Shown here: piece after piece, positions 8,753-17,568 of the stretch
How the letters are laid out: every line of letters starts with the position of its first letter
Position numbering within the stretch: position 1 is the first letter of the stretch
Assembly (NCBI RefSeq): GCF_014641615.1
Contig: NZ_BMIB01000004.1
Span: 62,001-126,000, forward strand
Source: Filimonas zeae
Lineage (GTDB): Bacteria > Bacteroidota > Bacteroidia > Chitinophagales > Chitinophagaceae
Direction: 5' to 3'
DNA: 64,000 nt
Program-made: the position numbers and the translations under genes
The notes under the pieces: generated by a model
The model's database searches: none
What the model saw: only the letters and a program-made list of their open reading frames with translations
What the model was told of the DNA's origin: nothing

Positions 8753-9241
8753 TTACATAGGCAACGTATAATTACTACAACGCTCATACATACACTTCAG
8801 AAAGTCGCCCTTACGGCGTGCAGCAACTTCCAGTATAGCTCCATCTGCCATTTGTACAAAAAACTCATCTCCCTTATTCACCTTTAACAGGTGCCTAAGG
8901 TTTATAATATGCGATTTGTGAATTCTGTAAAACTGGTGCGGAGTTAGTAGTGTTTCATATTCCCGTAAAGTTTTTGCTACGGTAATTTTCTGTTTATTCA
9001 CCAGTGTAAATACGCTGTAATTGTTTTCACCGGCTACTCTTACAATCTGGGAAACAGGAATAAAATGAACCTCACGTGCAGACTGCAACATGATAGTTTC
9101 TGACTGATTTTTAGGAGCAGTTAATTCGGGGGAGGTACGGTTGTTTACTACAATCTCAACTCCGGGTATAAAACCCGTGAGTTTTTCAACTATGCCGTCA
9201 ATATCCCCACTGTTTTCGTCGGCAATAATCACTTTAATCAT
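8753..9241 (-). CDS. LytTR-type DNA-binding protein with a vestigial receiver domain
   Basis: 162 residues. From about residue 50 to the end is a LytTR DNA-binding domain (REVHFIPVSQIVRVAGENNYSVFTL, then TLREYETLL, then FYRIHKSHIINLRHLLKV). The first 30 residues (MIKVIIADENSGDIDGIVEKL) look like strand 1 and helix 1 of a response-regulator receiver. The central part with the phosphoacceptor Asp and the conserved Lys is absent, and the protein is much shorter than the usual 230-250 residues. It therefore cannot be phosphorylated in the standard way. It is encoded 102 bp upstream of the cargo/collagen/porV group and may regulate it; no histidine kinase is adjacent. Confidence 0.8.
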   Translation of the reverse strand: MIKVIIADENSGDIDGIVEKLTGFIPGVEIVVNNRTSPELTAPKNQSETIMLQSAREVHFIPVSQIVRVAGENNYSVFTLVNKQKITVAKTLREYETLLTPHQFYRIHKSHIINLRHLLKVNKGDEFFVQMADGAILEVAARRKGDFLKCMYERCSNYTLPM

Positions 9242-9419
9242 GGCTATAGGTTTTAAGCGCTTAAATATATCCAGTTATAACATGGTGGCATATCCCCTTT
9301 TTGGGTTATTCTCATAATGTAAAACCGAAATATCTAAGGATCAAAGTGTATGCCCTGTGCCAGAAAAGACACTAGCGATAAATCGCTAAAGGCTGAAGGT
9401 AAGGTACAAAAAGAAAAAC

Positions 9420-9453
9420 AAACAAAAAAAACCCTCCGCGAACGGAGGGTTTT
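9420..9453 (-). terminator. terminator of the OmpA-family gene
   Basis: An 11-bp stem (AAAACCCTCCG at 9428-9438 with CGGAGGGTTTT at 9443-9453) around CGAA. On the minus strand it runs into eight T residues. It follows the 9477 stop by 23 bp. Confidence 0.9.
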
Positions 9454-9476
9454 ATAGGGCAAAAAGTATCACAAAC

Positions 9477-11066
9477 TTATTTAGTCTTTTTTAAGTTTGG
9501 GTGAGGAGCAGGTACTGAGTTAGGACCTTCTTCTGTTGTACCCTGGAAGTCTACAGTGTTAGAATCACCATCCTGACCATAAGTGAAGATCAGACGGCTT
9601 TCAGAGATACCTTGTTTTTCAACCAGATATTTCTCAACTGCATTTACGCGATCCCAGCTTAATTGCTGTGCACGTTTGTCAGAAGCACCGTAACCGATGA
9701 TTTTAACTTTACATGTAGGATTAGCGTTCAGTTTCTCAGCAATGCTAGCCAGAATTGACTCAGCGTCTTTGCTGATTTTTACTGAACCTGATTTAAACTG
9801 TACGCTAGGCAGGTTAGTAATAGCACAGGCATTTTGAGGTGTCCAGTTTGCCATTTTATCACGCAGCTCTTTACAGCACTCAGGCTCTGGGCAGTTACCT
9901 ACGCCATCAGCGTTAACAGGGAAACATTTTTGAGCGGTCAGTAATTCCTTGTCTTTGTAGTCAGGAACACCGTCACCATCTGTATCTAAAGCACGACCAC
10001 GGGCGTCAACTGGTGCACCAGCAGGAGTGTTAGGCTCCAGATCGAACTGATCGGTAATACCATCACCATCAGCATCAGGCAGTACCGGTGGAGGTAACTT
10101 CATGTGCTTAGGATTGTTCAGCTCATTGTAGATAAAGTTGTTGGGGTTGATCCACCATAATGGAGCAACTCTTTTTGAAGAGTTTCCAAGAGCCAGACCA
10201 CCACGGATAGAAGTGTAGCTGTAGAAGTCGTTAGACTTACCAGCGTTTACACCGTCCAGATCATCAGAGAAAGGCAGAGTCAGTCTCTCTTCGATGCCTA
10301 AAGACAGGCGTGAACTTAATTTGAAAGCGATACCGGCACCGAAGCTAACAGCATGACGAATCAGCTTGTTATCATCCATACGACCGATAGGCTCACGGTT
10401 ACCGTTTGTAGCAGGAGCGTTAACATTATAATCATTCATTTTGCTTTTCAGCTGATCTTTAATGTCTTTTCTCTTGGTGTTGAAGTTAACACCATTCAGG
10501 TTAGCACCTTGCAGGCTGTTATCAACGTCAATATCAGTTAACACTAACCCATAACCTAAGAAGGTATAGATGTTAGTTTTAGGATTGCCTCTGTAGTGAC
10601 TTAAAGTGTTCAGAGATGCAATCACATCAATGTTACCCTGGTGAGTAGCATTTTTGTAGTTAGCTACATAACGGGTACCAGCAGCACCCCAAGGACCTGT
10701 ACCATCAGAAATACGTGTACGATAGTCCAGACCATAACTGAAAGAACCGGTATAATCTGCTCTCACTGAGAAGATATGTCCTAAAGACTTTCTCAGAGAC
10801 AGACCACCACCGAAACCTGGTCTTGAATCGATATCACTAATAATCGTTGAGTAACCGCCATGGAAACCTAATTCCCACATATCGCGCGGCTTCGCGGGAT
10901 AAGGGTACTGGTTATTTGCGAACTCATTGTACTGAGGCAGGCGCTTTGTAGCTACCTTCGAAGAATCTTTCCACCAATCTGCGTTGGCGTCATTTTTTTG
11001 TGCAAACGTGGCCGACTGTACCAGACCTAAAAGGCCTAGTATCGCTGTGTACTTTTTGCTTGCCAT
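9477..11066 (-). CDS. OmpA-family outer membrane protein with TSP3-like calcium repeats
   Basis: 529 residues: signal peptide to TFAQ, an N-terminal beta-barrel of about 290 residues (ELGFHGGYSTIISDIDSRPGFGGGLSLRKSL and similar strands), two thrombospondin type 3-like Asp-rich repeats (DADGDGITDQFD and DTDGDGVPDYKD), and a C-terminal OmpA domain. The OmpA domain has FKSGSVKISKDAESILASIAEKL, then KVKIIGYGASDKRAQQLSWDRVNAVEKYL, the peptidoglycan-binding fold. Such proteins tie the outer membrane to the cell wall. Four cysteines cluster before the OmpA domain. Strong promoter, strong terminator and a codon choice more uniform than its neighbours suggest an abundant protein. Confidence 0.88.
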   Translation of the reverse strand: MASKKYTAILGLLGLVQSATFAQKNDANADWWKDSSKVATKRLPQYNEFANNQYPYPAKPRDMWELGFHGGYSTIISDIDSRPGFGGGLSLRKSLGHIFSVRADYTGSFSYGLDYRTRISDGTGPWGAAGTRYVANYKNATHQGNIDVIASLNTLSHYRGNPKTNIYTFLGYGLVLTDIDVDNSLQGANLNGVNFNTKRKDIKDQLKSKMNDYNVNAPATNGNREPIGRMDDNKLIRHAVSFGAGIAFKLSSRLSLGIEERLTLPFSDDLDGVNAGKSNDFYSYTSIRGGLALGNSSKRVAPLWWINPNNFIYNELNNPKHMKLPPPVLPDADGDGITDQFDLEPNTPAGAPVDARGRALDTDGDGVPDYKDKELLTAQKCFPVNADGVGNCPEPECCKELRDKMANWTPQNACAITNLPSVQFKSGSVKISKDAESILASIAEKLNANPTCKVKIIGYGASDKRAQQLSWDRVNAVEKYLVEKQGISESRLIFTYGQDGDSNTVDFQGTTEEGPNSVPAPHPNLKKTK

Positions 11067-11121
11067 AGGTATAATTTAATTTTTGTTTAAAACATTGAAC
11101 CCTAAATAAAACTTGGCACGG

Positions 11122-11152
11122 CAAAGTTAACTATTGAGTCAACAAAACCAAA
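11122..11152 (-). promoter_or_regulatory. Bacteroidetes-type promoter for the OmpA-family gene
   Basis: On the minus strand TTTG (11152-11149), exactly 19 bp, then TAACTTTG (11129-11122). This is a full match to the primary sigma factor consensus TTTG-N19-TAnnTTTG. Transcription would start near 11115, leaving an untranslated leader of about 50 bases. Confidence 0.8.
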
Positions 11153-11263
11153 TTTTTAACGCTTAATTTGCCATACTAAGTTGTTAATCAGACAGCAATT
11201 GCAGTGCCAATGTTGCTTTTAACATTTAATTTTATGTGGTTATATTGCAGTCAAGTTTAGAAA

Positions 11264-12226
11264 ATGGAAGCAGCACGCCGGGTAATATCAGCAGAACTGG
11301 AACTGTTTGAGGCGCATTTCAGAGAGGCCGTTAAAAGCCGTGTAGCCTTGTTAGACAGGATTATGGGATATATAGTTAAGCGTAAGGGTAAACAAATGCG
11401 TCCGATGTTTGTATTCCTCAGTGCACGCCTGGGCGGCCCCGTTACTGATGCAACTTACCGCGCAGCTTCGCTGGTGGAATTATTACACACTGCTACCCTG
11501 GTGCATGACGATGTAGTTGACGATTCTCTTGAAAGGAGGGGATTTTTCTCCATCAATGCACTATGGAAAAACAAAATAGCGGTTCTTGTGGGCGACTATT
11601 TACTATCCAAAGGACTGCTGCTGTCCCTGGATAATGGTGATTTTCAGGCACTACAGATCCTCTCCCGTGCAGTAAAGGAAATGAGCGAAGGCGAATTGCT
11701 ACAGATAGAAAAAGCCCGCAACCTGAACCTGGAAGAAAGCATTTATTACGATATTATTAAAGGTAAAACCGCCTCCCTCCTGTCTTCCGCCTGTGCCGCC
11801 GGCGCAAGTACCACTTTTAGCGACCCGGCTGCTGTGGCTAAAATGCAGCAATTCGGCGAAAAGGTGGGTATGGCTTTTCAGGTAAAAGACGATCTTTTCG
11901 ACTACGGCAGCGCCAATGTAGGCAAACCCACCGGAAATGATATTAAAGAGAAAAAGCTCACTCTCCCACTTATATACACACTTAACAATTGTGATGCAGC
12001 ACTGAGAAGAAAGCTGATTTACATTGTGAAGAACGAAAACACCCGGAAAGACAAAGTGAAATTTGTGATTGACGCGGTAAATGACGCAGGCGGTATTACT
12101 TATGCTACTAAAAAAATGCTATCCTTCCGGGATGAGGCGCTGGCCATTCTGCATGAATTTGACGATGGAGAAGTCAGGCAGGCCCTGGAACAACTGGTAC
12201 GCTACACCACCGACAGGGAATACTAA
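11264..12226 (+). CDS. ispB: polyprenyl diphosphate synthase (long-chain)
   Basis: 320 residues. The enzyme condenses farnesyl diphosphate with isopentenyl diphosphates to make the side chain of menaquinone. Both metal-binding Asp motifs are present: DDVVD (residues 82-86) and DDLFD (209-213), along with GKQMRP near residue 42. A small Ala, not an aromatic residue, sits five positions before the first motif, which fits a long-chain product such as hexa- to octaprenyl. The exact chain length cannot be read from the sequence. recJ follows after 50 bp on the same strand. Confidence 0.9.
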   Translation: MEAARRVISAELELFEAHFREAVKSRVALLDRIMGYIVKRKGKQMRPMFVFLSARLGGPVTDATYRAASLVELLHTATLVHDDVVDDSLERRGFFSINALWKNKIAVLVGDYLLSKGLLLSLDNGDFQALQILSRAVKEMSEGELLQIEKARNLNLEESIYYDIIKGKTASLLSSACAAGASTTFSDPAAVAKMQQFGEKVGMAFQVKDDLFDYGSANVGKPTGNDIKEKKLTLPLIYTLNNCDAALRRKLIYIVKNENTRKDKVKFVIDAVNDAGGITYATKKMLSFRDEALAILHEFDDGEVRQALEQLVRYTTDREY

Positions 12227-12276
12227 TCTGTGGATTGTTATTAATGACATTTTGACGAGCTCACTTATCCCTGTTC

Positions 12277-13983
12277 ATGCAAAAACGCTGGAATATATTA
12301 CCTACCTCTCCCCTGCAAACCCAGAGCCTTCAAAAGGCGCTGGGCGTAAATGCTACCATTTGCAGCATTCTTGTGCAGAGAGGCTATACTACTTTTGACG
12401 AGGCGAAACACTTTTTCAGACCTTCACTGGACCATTTGCACAATCCTTTTCTGATGAAGGATATGCAGAAAGCGGTTGACCGCATTAACCTGGCCATTGA
12501 AAACAACGAAAGGATACTGGTTTTTGGCGATTACGATGTAGACGGCACTACGTCTGTAGCCTGTATGTTCCGCTTTTTAAAAGCACTCCATCCACTTATC
12601 GACTTCTATATTCCTCACCGCTACAGAGAGGGTTACGGTATTTCTCCGGAGGGTATTAAATATGCCCGGGACAACTACTTTTCACTGGTTATATCGCTTG
12701 ACTGTGGAATCAAATCTGTAGATCTGATTCAACAGGCACTCGATTATGGTATTGATTTTATTGTGTGCGATCACCATCTGCCAGATAATATACTGCCACC
12801 TGCGCATGCCATTTTAAATCCCAAACAGGAAGATTGCCCCTATCCTTACAAAGAACTTTGTGGATGTGGCGTTGGTTTCAAGTTAATGCAGGCTATTAGT
12901 CAAAGCAGAAATCTCCCCCCCTCCTCTTATTTGATATATCTGGATCTCGTAGCTACTGCTATTGCTGCGGATATTGTACCTCTGAACGGTGAGAACCGAA
13001 CATTGGCCTATCTGGGGTTACAGCAGATTAACACCAAACCATGTTCGGGTATTAAAGCATTGATACAAACCGGAGGCATTACTTCCGAAGTTAATATAGG
13101 TAACCTCATATTTGTAATTGCACCACGCATTAATGCTGCGGGCAGAATGGACGACGCCCGTAAAGCAGTTCAGCTGTTTGTGGAAGAAGATCTTTCCAAA
13201 GCGCTGCAGATAGCACAGTTACTACACAGTGATAACACCGACCGGAAAGAAGCAGACCTTTCTATTACAGAAGAAGCGCTGCATATGATCCGTACAGATG
13301 AACGGCACCCGCAACGCAGAACCACCGTATTGTTTCAGGAACACTGGCATAAAGGTGTAGTGGGTATTGTGGCTTCCCGCCTTATCGATTCGTTCTACCG
13401 CCCAACAGTGGTGCTTACTAAAAGTGGAGATATTGTGGCAGGCAGTGCCCGTAGCGTAACCGGCTTTAATTTATACGAGGCCATTCACGCCTGCCGCGAA
13501 CATCTGGTGGGTTACGGTGGACACTTTGCCGCTGCCGGGATGACCTTACTACCCGACCAGGTAGAAGCCTTCAGCCAGAAATTTGAAGAAGTAGTAGCAG
13601 CCACCATCACTGAGGCATCATTGGTTCCGGAAATTATTATAGATGCAGAAGTAAGCTTTCATGAGTTCACTCCTACTTTCTATAATATCCTTACACAAAT
13701 GGAGCCGTTTGGCCCGGCCAATATGCGGCCTGTTTTTGTAAGCCGTTATGTAAAAGACACCGGTGCTTCCAAAATAGTAAAGGATTTACATATACGATTT
13801 GTGGTTAAACAAGGAATAGTACCGCTATCGGGTATTGGCTTTAACATGGCGCATCTGTTTCCTTTGCTGCAAATGAATCATCCGGTTGATATTGTATACA
13901 CACTGGATATGAATGAGTGGAATGGGGAGAAATACCTACAAATGAAGGTGATTGATTTTCGCCTTTCAGAGCAGCAGGCTTAA
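12277..13983 (+). CDS. recJ: single-stranded-DNA-specific 5'-3' exonuclease RecJ
   Basis: 568 residues, normal length. The DHH phosphoesterase motifs are complete: VFGDYDVDGTTS (about residue 81), SLDCGIKS, the signature CDHHLP (about 164), and the DHHA1 part with VGYGGHFAAAG (about 410). The final third is the RecJ OB-fold domain. RecJ degrades single-stranded DNA in recombination and mismatch repair. It is followed by a strong bidirectional terminator shared with htpG. Confidence 0.95.
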   Translation: MQKRWNILPTSPLQTQSLQKALGVNATICSILVQRGYTTFDEAKHFFRPSLDHLHNPFLMKDMQKAVDRINLAIENNERILVFGDYDVDGTTSVACMFRFLKALHPLIDFYIPHRYREGYGISPEGIKYARDNYFSLVISLDCGIKSVDLIQQALDYGIDFIVCDHHLPDNILPPAHAILNPKQEDCPYPYKELCGCGVGFKLMQAISQSRNLPPSSYLIYLDLVATAIAADIVPLNGENRTLAYLGLQQINTKPCSGIKALIQTGGITSEVNIGNLIFVIAPRINAAGRMDDARKAVQLFVEEDLSKALQIAQLLHSDNTDRKEADLSITEEALHMIRTDERHPQRRTTVLFQEHWHKGVVGIVASRLIDSFYRPTVVLTKSGDIVAGSARSVTGFNLYEAIHACREHLVGYGGHFAAAGMTLLPDQVEAFSQKFEEVVAATITEASLVPEIIIDAEVSFHEFTPTFYNILTQMEPFGPANMRPVFVSRYVKDTGASKIVKDLHIRFVVKQGIVPLSGIGFNMAHLFPLLQMNHPVDIVYTLDMNEWNGEKYLQMKVIDFRLSEQQA

Positions 13984-14035
13984 GGGCAATAAGAACCGCG
14001 TCAGCCGACAACTGATTCCATTAGCTAGTCAAACG

Positions 14036-14072
14036 AAAAGAGGGTGTATCAAACTTTGATACACCCTCTTCT
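14036..14072. terminator. bidirectional terminator between recJ and htpG
   Basis: A nearly perfect inverted repeat, AAGAGGGTGTATCAAA (14038-14053) with TTTGATACACCCTCTT (14055-14070). It is flanked by AAAA before and TTCTT after, so it can stop transcription of both convergent genes. Confidence 0.9.
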
Positions 14073-14094
14073 TCTTATATCGTCATAATACGAA

Positions 14095-15954
14095 CTAGCT
14101 CAACAAAGCCACACTTCTGTTAATGAATTCTGTAAGGCTTGCACCTTTCAGTAATCCCTGAGAAAGTAAGGCGAGATCTGCCAGGTTACGGATCTGATTT
14201 TCCTGCTTTTGTGTATCTACTTCTTTTAATAAAGTCTGATATACTTTGTGGTTACCGTTTACAGTAAGGGTTACCTCATCCGGCATATTGGCATAAAAGG
14301 CGCTCATACCACCGCCGCCCATGCCGGCCATGTCTTTCATGCGGCGCATGAATTCCGGGCGGGTAGCTATTACCGGCGCGGAGTCAGCACTCAGACCTTT
14401 TACTTCTACTTTTAAAGTCAGGTCAGGTACCTGGAAGCCGAATAAGCCTTTAAGCTTTTCTTCCTCTTCGCCAGACAGAACACTGTTGCTGTGCTCCTGT
14501 ACATCTACCAGGTTATCGGCAATATCAGAGTCTACACGCACAAAGTGCACGCTGTCCCATTTCATTTCCATCTGGTTGATAAAAGCATTATCAATCAGTG
14601 TTTCCAGTTTAACTACCTTATAGTCTTTCCCTTGTGCAGCTTTAATATAACCATCCTGCTGTACCGGATCGGTAGTATAAATAATTACGGTTTTACCGTC
14701 TTTGTTTTTCTGGACAGCTTCTACTGCGGTTTTATATTCTTCCAGCGTATAAAATTTCTTGTCAGCAGTATCCTGCAGTAACAGAAACTTATTGCCTTTG
14801 TCCAGGAATTTGTCGTCGGTCATCATACCGTACTTCACAAACAGGCCCAGGCTGTCCCACTTCTCTTCAAAAGAGTTTCTTTCATTGCGGAACATTTCGT
14901 CCAGCTTGTCAGCCACCTTTTTGGTAATGTGCGCGTTAATCTTCTTCACGTTCGGATCGCCCTGCAGGTAGCTGCGGCTTACGTTCAGCGGAATATCCGG
15001 GCTGTCAATTACACCATGCAGCAGCATCAGAAACTCAGGTACAATATCTTTTACCTCATCGGTTACAAATACCTGGTTGCTGTACAGCTGAATTTTATCC
15101 TTCTGTATTTCGTAGCTCTGTTTAATTTTAGGAAAATACAGAATACCAGTAAGGTTGAACGGAAAATCTACGTTCAGGTGTATCCAGAACAGCGGAGTTT
15201 CGCCCATAGGATACAGCTCTTTATAAAAATTCTGGTAGTCCTCTGTAGTTAACTCAGAAGGCTTTCTTACCCAGATTGGATTGGGATTGTTGATAGGCTT
15301 TTCTTCCAGTTCTTTATCCTTTTCCTCTTCTTTTACTCCTTCTTCGGAGAAGAAAATAGGCACGGGCAGGAAACGGCAGAATTTCTCCAGAATACCGCGG
15401 ATACGGTAACCGTCTAAAAATTCAGCGCTGTCTTCGTTAATATGTAATACAATGCGTGTACCACGCTCTTCTTTTTCAATCTCGTTCAGTTCAAACTCAG
15501 GGCTGCCATCACAGCTCCAGTATACACCGGTAGCACCTTCGCGGAAGCTTTTGGTAAATACTTCCACCTTGTCGCTCACCATAAAGGCACTGTAGAAACC
15601 TAAACCAAAGTGACCTATAATATTAGCGTCTTTGTACTTGCTTAAAAATTCTTCTGCACCAGAAAAAGCCAGTTGGTTCAGATATTTGTCTACCTCTTCG
15701 GCAGTCATACCTACCCCTTTATCAATAATGCTCAGGGTTTTCTCTTCCACATTCAACACCACATCAATGCGCAGGTCGTTTAAATCACCTTTAGCCTCAC
15801 CAATGGAAGACAGGGTTTTCAGTTTCTGGGTAGCATCAATGGCGTTACTCACCAATTCACGCAGAAAAATTTCATGGTCGCTGTAAAGGAACTTTTTAAT
15901 GATCGGGAAAATATTCTCCGTCTGAACACGAATTTGTCCTTTTTGCATATTCAA
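14095..15954 (-). CDS. htpG: molecular chaperone HtpG (Hsp90)
   Basis: 619 residues, the usual bacterial Hsp90 length. The N-terminal GHKL ATPase motifs are intact: ELVSNAIDATQKL (about 35), IDKGVGMT, NIIGHFGLGFYSAFMV, and EERGTRIVLHI. Then come the middle domain (SEEGVKEEE linker, NPIWVRKPSEL, DSPDIPLNVSRSYLQGD) and a C-terminal dimerisation domain. It starts MNMQKGQIRVQTENIFP; residue 3 is an alternative start. HtpG is a cytosolic ATP-dependent chaperone. Confidence 0.97.
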   Translation of the reverse strand: MNMQKGQIRVQTENIFPIIKKFLYSDHEIFLRELVSNAIDATQKLKTLSSIGEAKGDLNDLRIDVVLNVEEKTLSIIDKGVGMTAEEVDKYLNQLAFSGAEEFLSKYKDANIIGHFGLGFYSAFMVSDKVEVFTKSFREGATGVYWSCDGSPEFELNEIEKEERGTRIVLHINEDSAEFLDGYRIRGILEKFCRFLPVPIFFSEEGVKEEEKDKELEEKPINNPNPIWVRKPSELTTEDYQNFYKELYPMGETPLFWIHLNVDFPFNLTGILYFPKIKQSYEIQKDKIQLYSNQVFVTDEVKDIVPEFLMLLHGVIDSPDIPLNVSRSYLQGDPNVKKINAHITKKVADKLDEMFRNERNSFEEKWDSLGLFVKYGMMTDDKFLDKGNKFLLLQDTADKKFYTLEEYKTAVEAVQKNKDGKTVIIYTTDPVQQDGYIKAAQGKDYKVVKLETLIDNAFINQMEMKWDSVHFVRVDSDIADNLVDVQEHSNSVLSGEEEEKLKGLFGFQVPDLTLKVEVKGLSADSAPVIATRPEFMRRMKDMAGMGGGGMSAFYANMPDEVTLTVNGNHKVYQTLLKEVDTQKQENQIRNLADLALLSQGLLKGASLTEFINRSVALLS

Positions 15955-16284
15955 ATACTTTTTGGTTCATTTGTTCAAACAAAGTACCAGTAATATAAAA
16001 ACGCCAATTTGACGGGTTGACAATTTACCGCTGCCCGGTTTGAACGCTTTATGTATGAACCTGTACTGAACCGGTAGTATACAAACTACTTTACAGCTAC
16101 CTATAAAAGGGCATTTATACAGGTTTTCAACTATTATAAGCCCCGCAATGCCACAAACTGCCTTATATGGGCGCGCAATGCAAAAATGACACATCCCGCT
16201 ATCACCTGTCTAAAGCAAAGAAGCTGCAGAATGAATATTCTGCAGCTTCTTTGCACTTAAAAACACTATACTAACCTAACCTTA
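15955..16284. other. 330-bp gene-free spacer upstream of htpG
   Basis: Apart from the terminator hairpin at 16211-16254, I see no supported gene. It should hold the htpG promoter, but there is no clean TTTG/TAnnTTTG pair and no CIRCE-type inverted repeat. A 75-codon frame inside it has no domain or signal and is not called. Confidence 0.5.
16211..16254 (-). terminator. terminator of the 16285 gene
   Basis: An 18-bp perfect stem (16215-16232 with 16237-16254, built round GAAGCTGCAGAAT) and a four-base loop. On the minus strand the sequence after it is TTTAGACAGG, so the T run is short. Confidence 0.75.
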
Positions 16285-16707
16285 TTATTGTTTGGTAACC
16301 ACCACGTCTTGTACCACATCGGTGTTGCTGGTTACAGAGAAAGTTTGTTCAATCTTCTGATTACCAACACGAATGATAAAAGTGGGGTTCATTTCTGACT
16401 CTTCTTTCAGAATGTGGATGGCCTTGTTGAAAGTAGAGTCGTTGTAACGGCCCTGGAACAGTACATCACCCGCATCGTTTTTGATAATGAGGCTGAACTT
16501 CTGTGCAGTAGGGTTGTCGAATTTTACGCGGAAAACAACACTGTTGTCGTTGTAACCTGCGTATTGTACAGAAACCTGTTTAGCAGAAACCAGTGTTTCC
16601 TTTTTTTCATTTTTCTCAGCGGCCTGAGCGCTAACTGCCATTACAGCAATAACTAAAGCGGTAAAAGAGAATTTTGCAACAGCGGAACGAACATTTAAAC
16701 CTTTCAT
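16285..16707 (-). CDS. small exported protein of unknown function
   Basis: 140 residues. A signal peptide (FTALVIAVMAVSAQAA) is followed by a predicted single beta-sandwich-like domain (VSVQYAGYNDNSVVFRVKFDNP, FSLIIKNDAGDVLFQGRYND, NPTFIIRVGNQKIEQTFSV). Proteins of this size and pattern are common in Chitinophagaceae, and I know of no assigned function. The gene stands alone with its own promoter-like element and terminator. It is next to, but not obviously part of, the two-component pair upstream. Confidence 0.75.
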   Translation of the reverse strand: MKGLNVRSAVAKFSFTALVIAVMAVSAQAAEKNEKKETLVSAKQVSVQYAGYNDNSVVFRVKFDNPTAQKFSLIIKNDAGDVLFQGRYNDSTFNKAIHILKEESEMNPTFIIRVGNQKIEQTFSVTSNTDVVQDVVVTKQ

Positions 16708-16781
16708 AATTTAATTTTTGATGTTACCACTGGCGAACAAACGTTTCAGAATAACCTTGTGATTACCTTATTATCACAGTA

Positions 16782-16813
16782 CAAATGTAGAAGGAGAAAA
16801 AGGGTAGTGCAAA
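16782..16813 (-). promoter_or_regulatory. Bacteroidetes-type promoter for the 16285 gene
   Basis: On the minus strand TTTG (16813-16810), 20 bp, TACATTTG (16789-16782). Both boxes match and the spacer is one base longer than ideal. The leader would be about 65-70 bases. Confidence 0.6.
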
Positions 16814-16935
16814 CCATGTTTAGACCACTTTTATTATCGCAAATGTGCCAAACAAACACACAACAACATGTATACCAACACCTTGTAAGCAAAGTTATTA
16901 CGACATCCAATTATTATTGAAAGAAAAATAATTTC

Positions 16936-17568
16936 TCAGATAAGGCTGTTCTCACGGGCAAAATTCACCACTCCGGCTGTGTTTTTCAGGTTTAGCTTGC
17001 GCAGAATGTTCTTCCGGTGGGTAGAAACGGTGAATTCACTTATATATAAACGATCACTAATCTCTTTACTGGTTAACTCCTGACCTATCATCTTAATAAT
17101 CTCCACCTCCCGGCGTGTAAGCTGGTAACGCTTCATAAAATCGTCCAGAAACCAGGTGTTTTCTTCCGCAGGTGTTTCCTCTGCCTCTGAATAATGCATA
17201 CCACCTTCTAAAATCAGTTGAATTACTTCACGCAGCAAGGCAGCGGGGGAATTTTTTAGCAGATACCCTTCTGCACCGGCTTTGCGTATTTCGGCCTGTA
17301 GTTGTGGCTGGCCGTAGTTGGTAAGTACCAGCACCTTTATTTTAGGATAGTTGCGCTTAATAATAGAAAGGGCCTTTACGCCATCCAGCTGTGGCATGTT
17401 CAAATCCAGTAGTACCAGATCTACCTGTTCGCGTTCCAGTACATACAACAGTTCCCGTCCATTGTTTACCGCAGGCAGCAACTCCCACTCTGTATTGGTA
17501 TTTAATACAGCGGAGAGTCCATCTATCAGTAACTGATGGTCATCGGCTATAATCAGGCGGTAAGGCAT
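16936..17568 (-). CDS. NarL/FixJ-family response regulator
   Basis: 210 residues: a receiver domain (ADDH acidic pair near 9-11, phosphoacceptor in LVLLDLNMPQLDG near 55, Lys in GYLLKNS near 105) and a LuxR-type helix-turn-helix at the end (LTRREVEIIKMIGQELTSKEISDRLYISEFTVSTHRKNIL). It overlaps its histidine kinase by 29 bp, so the two are a pair. Target genes are unknown. Confidence 0.93.
   Translation of the reverse strand: MPYRLIIADDHQLLIDGLSAVLNTNTEWELLPAVNNGRELLYVLEREQVDLVLLDLNMPQLDGVKALSIIKRNYPKIKVLVLTNYGQPQLQAEIRKAGAEGYLLKNSPAALLREVIQLILEGGMHYSEAEETPAEENTWFLDDFMKRYQLTRREVEIIKMIGQELTSKEISDRLYISEFTVSTHRKNILRKLNLKNTAGVVNFARENSLI

Noticed and set aside
15967..16194. 75-codon frame upstream of htpG
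   Set aside because: No signal, domain or neighbour support, and it occupies the expected htpG promoter region.
16120..16280. CIRCE or other heat-shock operator for htpG
   Set aside because: The only strong inverted repeat there is the terminator hairpin at 16215-16254; no CIRCE-like TTAGCACTC element is present.
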